Below are positions 57,838-62,587 of a DNA stretch of 62,587 bases, piece after piece. The position numbers and the translations under genes are program-made. Position 1 is the stretch's first letter, and each line of letters starts with the position of its first letter. This stretch comes from 2-02-FULL-49-11 sp040757655 (GTDB lineage: Bacteria; Patescibacteriota; Patescibacteriia; 2-02-FULL-49-11). The DNA lies in contig JBFLWV010000010.1 in the NCBI GenBank assembly GCA_040757655.1, positions 1 to 62,587 on the forward strand, in the 5' to 3' direction. The notes under the pieces were generated by a model. That model saw only the letters and a list, made by a program, of their open reading frames with translations, did not search any database and was not told where the DNA came from.

Positions 57838-57950
57838 ACCACGATAATGTAAAAATCAAAAGTCAAAAATCAAAATTATGGAGTCCCGACCGAGTCGGGA
57901 CGTAATACCTTCATTTTGCATTTTGAGATTTGCACTTTGCATTACGTTAT
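57838..57950. repeat. A/T-arm inverted repeat upstream of leuS
   Basis: An A-rich arm and a T-rich arm surround the hairpin TCCCGACCGAGTCGGGA at about 57883-57899, in the leader of leuS. Confidence 0.75.
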
Positions 57951-57951
57951 G

Positions 57952-57980
57952 ATTGTACCATTGACGCAATGAATTTCCAA
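57952..57980 (-). promoter_or_regulatory. Predicted leuS promoter
   Basis: On the minus strand TTGGAA (57980-57975) and TACAAT (57957-57952) are 17 bp apart. The leader of about 110 nt contains the spacer repeat hairpin. Confidence 0.5.
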
Positions 57981-57989
57981 TGGTATACC
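57961..57989 (+). promoter_or_regulatory. Possible promoter of the M23 peptidase gene
   Basis: TTGACG (57961-57966) and TATACC (57984-57989) are 17 bp apart on the plus strand and overlap the leuS promoter. A further TATACT lies at 58023-58028. Confidence 0.4.
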
Positions 57990-58055
57990 CAGTATATCAA
58001 CATCCTTGATTGTTGTATTTAGTATACTCAGAAATAGACACGTACGCATATTGCC

Positions 58056-59366
58056 ATGCATATATCACTACGCCACATTACCCTCACCCTGCTACGGTTC
58101 TTCGTCCGCATGCTCATTGGATTAGGGAAAGGCATCGCCCTCGCGGGGAGCTACTTCTACCACTCGCTGTCCTCATCGCAAAAAATCGTTATCAGTATAC
58201 GGCGTGTCATGGTGCGTGGATATGAAACCGTTCGTATCCTTCGCGCACACGCCCGTATCATTCACCCTCAAGGAAAAATCCGGATCCTCCTCGCACATCC
58301 TTTCGTACTTAAGACAACCCTCGCAGGGATCCTCCTCCTTATTCTCATCACTAATATACGCTCCCATTCTGTTACCGCTGACGAACTGGGGCATGATAGC
58401 CTCATCTATCACCTTATCGCTCTTGACACCCATATGATTGTGATTGATGCAACCCCCGCCGCACTCCCTCAGCTTGGAAGAATGGGAAGGAGTACTATTG
58501 AGAGAGAAAACTCACTGGATGAGGAAGGAGAGGATATGCCAATTGTATTCAGTAGGGAAATAGGCTCGCTGCTGCGCCCCAACCCTACCGAAACTCTGCG
58601 CGGCAGTCGCCCGCGTGACAGCATCATCACCTACACGGTGCAACTGAATGATACCATCAGCGGCATCGCGTACCGTTTTGCGCTCTCTTCACGTACGATT
58701 CTCTGGGCGAATAGTTTAAGCAGCACCTCGGTAATCCGACCTGGAGAGACGCTCCGTATTCCTCAAGTAGACGGTGTGATTCATGCCATAAAGCGCGGCG
58801 ACACGCTCAAGGCAATTGCGACGAAGTACCGATCGAGCGTGGAAAAAATAATCGCTCTCAATAATCTCTCACCGGATGCGAAACTCGAACCAGGCGCCCT
58901 GCTTACTGTTCCGGATGGCCGGCCCCCTTCGGTCAGTATGCCGGTGCAGACGCGTATCGCTTCTCGCCCCGCTCCCAGAAGCGCGGGCGGCGCGCGTGTA
59001 TCAGGAGGCGGTCTTCTCTGGCCTACCATCGGCCGCACCATAACCCAATATTTCAGCTGGCGCCACAGTGGGATCGATATTGATGGAACCTTAAGCTCTC
59101 CGATCTATGCCGCGGAGAGCGGCACGGTAGAAATCGCTCAGGGAGGATGGAATGGCGGCTATGGCAATGTCATCGTGATAAGCCATGGCAAAAGCACGAA
59201 GACGAGATATGGCCACCTCTCGCGCATCTATGTGCGTCCAGGGGAACAAGTACAGCGAGGGCAGATCATCGGCATGATGGGATCGACCGGCCGCTCCACA
59301 GGCTCCCATCTCCATTTTGAAATCCTCATCAATGGTATCCGCAAGAACCCGTTGAGCTACTTCTAG
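58056..59366 (+). CDS. Cell-wall M23 metallopeptidase with two LysM domains
   Basis: A 436-residue protein with a signal-anchor (about 85-100), a spacer, two LysM peptidoglycan-binding modules (192-236 and 241-286), a Pro/Arg-rich linker and a C-terminal lysostaphin-type M23 domain. The zinc ligands are present: HSGIDID (His337, Asp341), RYGHL, and SHLHF (His418, His420). It probably remodels peptidoglycan. It is divergent from leuS and convergent with the DUF2079 gene. Confidence 0.93.
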   Translation: MHISLRHITLTLLRFFVRMLIGLGKGIALAGSYFYHSLSSSQKIVISIRRVMVRGYETVRILRAHARIIHPQGKIRILLAHPFVLKTTLAGILLLILITNIRSHSVTADELGHDSLIYHLIALDTHMIVIDATPAALPQLGRMGRSTIERENSLDEEGEDMPIVFSREIGSLLRPNPTETLRGSRPRDSIITYTVQLNDTISGIAYRFALSSRTILWANSLSSTSVIRPGETLRIPQVDGVIHAIKRGDTLKAIATKYRSSVEKIIALNNLSPDAKLEPGALLTVPDGRPPSVSMPVQTRIASRPAPRSAGGARVSGGGLLWPTIGRTITQYFSWRHSGIDIDGTLSSPIYAAESGTVEIAQGGWNGGYGNVIVISHGKSTKTRYGHLSRIYVRPGEQVQRGQIIGMMGSTGRSTGSHLHFEILINGIRKNPLSYF

Positions 59367-59459
59367 TGGAGCACCAACAAAATTTCCAGAAAATGCTTTC
59401 TCGGTATTACCTTACGTAAGCGCAAGACACGGCATCGGAATGCTCAGTTGGCGCTCCAC
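59366..59459. repeat. Inverted-repeat-bounded spacer between convergent genes
   Basis: GTGGAGCACCAAC (59366-59378) and GTTGGCGCTCCAC (59447-59459) are inverted repeats with one mismatch, bounding a 94-bp spacer. It could be a small element or a shared 3' structure. Confidence 0.55.
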
Positions 59460-59463
59460 GAGC

Positions 59464-61218
59464 TCAATGGTCATCAATGATGAACCTCACGCTCCCCAGC
59501 CGGTCAAGTTCCAGCCCTCCCTGCACTCCCTTGAAGTCCCTCTCTTCAAAAGTAAAGGGAGGAATTTTTAGACTTCCCTCGCCGCGTATCATGAGGAGCG
59601 CACCATCCTGCCGTTTAACGATCCCGTACTTTCCTTCTGAGAGGATGTGCCGAAATTGGGGGGCCATATGCGAGGCGTAAGGGGAAGTCCAGGCAAGTGT
59701 CTGCGCTTGGATGAGGTCTGCCCACACTTCTTCTTGATCAAGTAAAATATAATTGGGAAGCACGGAGGCATAAGGCGCCGCAGCGTACTGCTGCACCCCG
59801 AGGAGCAGAAGCGGGAGGAGGGTGAGGCCGCGGCGCGAAGAGAGAGGCGCAAGGAAGCGATCAGTCGCAGCGATGGAAGCAGAAGGAGGGACCGCGGAAA
59901 TGAGATTTCTTGGCGCGAGCTTACGATCGCGGCTCGTCACTGCGCGAAGGGCGGGAGTAAGAGGTCCAAAGGCAAGCGCAGCGCTGAGTGAGGCAGTTAT
60001 GAGCGCGACGAAAAGAATGCTCTTTTTCTTCAATGAATCTATACACGCAAGAAATATTCCGGGAAGCAACAACAACCCATAGTGTGTCTGCCAGATGAGC
60101 GCGCCGCCGCCTGATTGCGAAAACACGATTGCGGCAAGCGGGGGAAGTGAGAGCAGAAGCCATGTGGGTTTAAGGAGAGGAAGAAAAAGGAGTGGCAGGA
60201 GCAGTCCGATGAGCATTTCCAGATTGGGAAGGGTGAACAGATGCGCCATAACTCCTTTGAATGTTGCGCCCCAAGAGCCGAGCTGTAGGATCCATTCATA
60301 ATACCCACGGAATTGATACCCCCCCGAAGGGGAAAAGCGCGCAATGAGGTGCTGTGCGAGGAGGAACCATGTGCTGCTTATTGCTATAGTGAGGAGAGAT
60401 AATATCCACCCTACCACGGCGGCGCGGCGCGGCTCAATTTCCTTCTGCGGAACTCGCATGCCTTCGGCACCGTCCCGACAAGCCCCCTCATCACGATCAT
60501 GGCTTGTCGGGAGTTGCTCGGACAGTCCTCGTGCGGAAATTGTTCCATCGCCGCGCCGATACCAAATTTCAACCATCCATATGAATCCGAGAGGAAAGGT
60601 AATAAGTGCCACGTCCTCGCGCACCGAAAGGGAGAGGAGAAGAAACAGAATAAATAGGGAGGGGTGAAGAGCATTCGCCTGCACCTTGAGGTGCGCCCAG
60701 AATAGAAAAAAGAGAACCAACGGCGCAAAAGCGAGAGAGTGAAATTCGAAGAGATTTGCATTCTGCACGGCAGGATGCAAGAGCCAGAGGACGCCGACAC
60801 ATGGGGGCAGCCACGCGTGTAACCATGGAGCCATGGAGCCATGTTCTTGTCGGCTAACGGACGCAGCGAGAACTATTTTGGTAATGAGGAAAAGAGGAAT
60901 CGCAGCCAATGCGAGTGCGAGCGTCTGAATGATAAGGACCGTCCGCGGGTCTGGAAAAAGCGCATACAAGGGAGCAATGAGGAGAAGGATGGGTTCAACG
61001 TGATCTCCTAAATAATTGTGGCCTTGGATTGATGAATAGAAATTATCTACAATGTTTGTATCTTGTTTCTCATTTCTTGTATCTTGTAACTGCCATAAAA
61101 TTTGATTATAAATTGCCAAATCCCGCGCATTATAACGGAGACCATTATACTTCCATAAAGAAATACAAGAAAAAACGATGGTATAGAGTGCAATACACAA
61201 TATGAATACTCTTTTCAT
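59464..61218 (-). CDS. DUF2079 family polytopic membrane protein
   Basis: A 584-residue protein with about 10-12 membrane helices and the DUF2079 pattern near the start (LRYNARDLAIYNQILWQ, then GHNYLGDHVEPILLL, with the conserved YL.DH box). DUF2079 proteins are distantly related to glycosyltransferase-like membrane proteins; the reaction is unknown. A repeat with stem TCCCGACAAGCC/GGCTTGTCGGGA (60473-60512) is inserted in frame and encodes a loop around EQLPTSHDRDEGACRDGAEG. It follows tsaD by 3 bp, so both are on one mRNA. Confidence 0.88.
   Translation of the reverse strand: MKRVFILCIALYTIVFSCISLWKYNGLRYNARDLAIYNQILWQLQDTRNEKQDTNIVDNFYSSIQGHNYLGDHVEPILLLIAPLYALFPDPRTVLIIQTLALALAAIPLFLITKIVLAASVSRQEHGSMAPWLHAWLPPCVGVLWLLHPAVQNANLFEFHSLAFAPLVLFFLFWAHLKVQANALHPSLFILFLLLSLSVREDVALITFPLGFIWMVEIWYRRGDGTISARGLSEQLPTSHDRDEGACRDGAEGMRVPQKEIEPRRAAVVGWILSLLTIAISSTWFLLAQHLIARFSPSGGYQFRGYYEWILQLGSWGATFKGVMAHLFTLPNLEMLIGLLLPLLFLPLLKPTWLLLSLPPLAAIVFSQSGGGALIWQTHYGLLLLPGIFLACIDSLKKKSILFVALITASLSAALAFGPLTPALRAVTSRDRKLAPRNLISAVPPSASIAATDRFLAPLSSRRGLTLLPLLLLGVQQYAAAPYASVLPNYILLDQEEVWADLIQAQTLAWTSPYASHMAPQFRHILSEGKYGIVKRQDGALLMIRGEGSLKIPPFTFEERDFKGVQGGLELDRLGSVRFIIDDH
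60473..60512. repeat. In-frame palindrome within the DUF2079 gene
   Basis: TCCCGACAAGCC (60473-60484) and GGCTTGTCGGGA (60501-60512) form a perfect 12-bp stem with a 16-nt loop. Confidence 0.8.
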
Positions 61219-61221
61219 ATC

Positions 61222-62448
61222 CTATTCGTCGTGCCATGAATACAGAGAAAGATCAGCGCGCAGCTGTTGCCAGGGCGTAAAATCCCTCTTTTGCACATGA
61301 AATACGGCAGCAGCTGCAATCATGGCAGCATTGTCGGTGGTATACGATGTAGCAGGTATGAGGTATCTGGCATGAGGTAGTTGAATTGAAATTGCTGCGG
61401 CGAGTTGTCGGCGCAGTTGTGAGTTCGCAGCGACGCCGCCTCCTAAGAGGACTGTTTTTGCGTTGTGCTGTTTGGCCGCGCGGATGGTTTTCTCAACCAA
61501 CACATCCACGACTGCTGCCTGGAAGGAGGCACAGAGGTCTTTGAGTGTAGAAGTTGGAATATGGAAGTTAGAAGTTGGAAGTTGAGGGTCGTGGGTGCGT
61601 GAGTGTTTTTTTTGTTTTTTGTTTCTGGATTCCGAAACTAGTTCGGGATGACATTGAAGGGTATATAAAACGGCGGTTTTGAGACCGGAGAAGGAGAAAT
61701 CGTAATCGCCGCTCTTTATCATACCGCGGGGAAAGTCAAATGCCTGGGGGTCTCCTAGTCGCGCAAGGCGGTCTATTGCCGGCCCGCCCGGATAGGGAAG
61801 CCCCAAAAGCTTTGCCACTTTGTCAAACGCTTCTCCTGCCGCATCATCGCGCGTGCGGCCAAGCAATGTGTATTTAAGGAAATCCTTTATGAGAATAAGT
61901 TCAGTGTGCCCACCGGAGACCATGAGGCCAATGGCTGGGAAATAAATATCATTTATTCCATAGTTTTGAGTTTTGAGTTTTGAGTTTTGAGTTTGGTTCT
62001 GCGTTGCAGGGAGCAACGCAGAGTAGAGGTGCCCTTCTAAGTGATTGACCGCAACAATGGGTTTCTTCCACACCGCGGCGAGCGTGCGGGCAGTTTCGAC
62101 ACCGACGGAGAGCGCGATCTGGAGCCCCGGCCCCACCGTGACGGCGAGGGCGTCGAGGTGAGGTATTATAAATCTGGAATTATGAATTATAGTTCCGCGT
62201 GTTGTTCCTAATTCCTGATTCTTTATTCCTAATTCTTCGTATGCTTTGGCGAGCGCCTCTTCTATGACTGGTATGATAAGCTCCACCTGTTTCCGCGCGG
62301 CAACTTCTGGCACTACGCCGCCGAATTTTTTGTGGATCTCAATTTGCGACGAAACGACATTGGAATGTACGGCAAAGCTGCCGTGGGAATACTCCACCAC
62401 CGCTGCTGCGGTCTCATCGCAGGAGGTTTCAATGGCAAGAATAATCAT
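61222..62448 (-). CDS. tsaD: tRNA N6-adenosine threonylcarbamoyltransferase TsaD with repeat insertions
   Basis: A 408-residue member of the Kae1/TsaD family, partner of TsaC in making tRNA t6A. ETSCDETAAA, the metal-binding HLEGH (His136, His140), SGGHTEL, DDAAGEAFDK and GGVAANSQLR are intact. The protein is about 60 residues longer than usual because of in-frame repeats at about 75-95 (NQELGTTRGTIIHNS), 149-164 (TQNQTQNSKLKTQNY) and 266-303 (CHPELVSESRN and PQLPTSNFHIPTS). The start is ATG 62448. Confidence 0.95.
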   Translation of the reverse strand: MIILAIETSCDETAAAVVEYSHGSFAVHSNVVSSQIEIHKKFGGVVPEVAARKQVELIIPVIEEALAKAYEELGIKNQELGTTRGTIIHNSRFIIPHLDALAVTVGPGLQIALSVGVETARTLAAVWKKPIVAVNHLEGHLYSALLPATQNQTQNSKLKTQNYGINDIYFPAIGLMVSGGHTELILIKDFLKYTLLGRTRDDAAGEAFDKVAKLLGLPYPGGPAIDRLARLGDPQAFDFPRGMIKSGDYDFSFSGLKTAVLYTLQCHPELVSESRNKKQKKHSRTHDPQLPTSNFHIPTSTLKDLCASFQAAVVDVLVEKTIRAAKQHNAKTVLLGGGVAANSQLRRQLAAAISIQLPHARYLIPATSYTTDNAAMIAAAAVFHVQKRDFTPWQQLRADLSLYSWHDE

Positions 62449-62470
62449 TGTGTGAAAGGGATGTAAATCT

Positions 62471-62494
62471 GCCCTGTGGCAGAGACCACAGGGC
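62471..62494. repeat. Perfect hairpin beside the transposase stop codon
   Basis: GCCCTGTGG (62471-62479) and CCACAGGGC (62486-62494), loop CAGAGA. It starts two bases after the transposase stop codon, where IS200/IS605 elements carry their right-end hairpin. Confidence 0.65.
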
Positions 62495-62495
62495 G

Positions 62496-62587
62496 TTAAA
62501 GCTCGAATAGTCTCAACTGCTTAAGATTATGCTCTCGACCTTGCTGTTTGATATAGTTTTCAATGATGTGCTTATTCCCTTTCCCAC
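62496..62587 (-). CDS. C-terminal end of an IS200-type (Y1/RAYT-like) transposase, partial
   Basis: The frame reads into the window from the right and ends at 62496 with GKGNKHIIENYIKQQGREHN and then KQLRLFEL. The pattern ENYIxxQ...KQLRLF is typical of the last residues of IS200/REP-associated tyrosine transposases. The catalytic HUH part lies outside the window, so the family is inferred from 29 residues only. Confidence 0.6.
   Translation of the reverse strand, partial: GKGNKHIIENYIKQQGREHNLKQLRLFEL

Overview
The window looks like a chromosomal segment of a Candidate Phyla Radiation (Patescibacteria, Parcubacteria-like) bacterium of roughly 50% G+C using the standard code. The pointers are a compact pilM-N-O-B-T-C pilus operon, a type IV secretion (T4SS) locus with VirB4, PrgI and T4SS-pilin proteins beside giant cysteine-rich surface proteins, weak or absent Shine-Dalgarno sites, and short repeats that invade both spacers and genes. 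The genus cannot be set from sequence alone.

Layout: (1) 1-9830, minus strand: type IV pilus operon (pilM, pilN, pilO, a small membrane protein, pilB, a receiver-like protein, a pilT-like ATPase, pilC, pilin). (2) 10147-17215, plus strand: clpC, comF, two Ser tRNAs, a membrane protein, an Arg tRNA with broken copies, recG. (3) 17287-18581, minus: a small coiled-coil gene and an AbiEii-like toxin/antitoxin pair bracketed by a direct repeat. (4) 18791-53330, minus: a 34-kb T4SS/surface locus read from a strong promoter near 53.4 kb, with a thrombospondin-type-3 protein, two proteins of about 1645 residues, a cohesin-like protein, a VirB6-like channel with a long cytoplasmic tail, PrgI, two VirB4-type proteins, a VirB8-like protein, a TolB-like propeller, a DsbA-like protein, and two T4SS pilins, one fused to a D,D-carboxypeptidase. 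(5) 53417-62448: rsmA, tsaC, leuS, a LysM/M23 peptidase (plus strand), a DUF2079 membrane protein and tsaD. (6) The right edge carries the end of an IS200-type transposase.

Three things stand out. First, at 32.5-35.6 kb there is a cassette array: the 3' end of the gene at 35619-37043 is repeated as four truncated fragments. Between them lie nuclease genes (two NYN RNases, a DUF3800 protein, a GIY-YIG protein). Three of these genes face a convergent small RNA of about 50 nt with its own strong promoter (identical 16-bp spacer) and terminator. This is my best candidate for an undescribed system. Second, four small four-helix-bundle (S23-type) genes each sit in the loop between an A-rich and a T-rich inverted-repeat arm, and many other spacers hold the same arms without the gene. 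Third, palindromic repeats lie in frame inside housekeeping genes (tsaC, tsaD, leuS, recG, a DUF2079 gene, the DsbA-like gene), giving longer but open proteins. The IS200-type transposase at the edge is a possible mobiliser.
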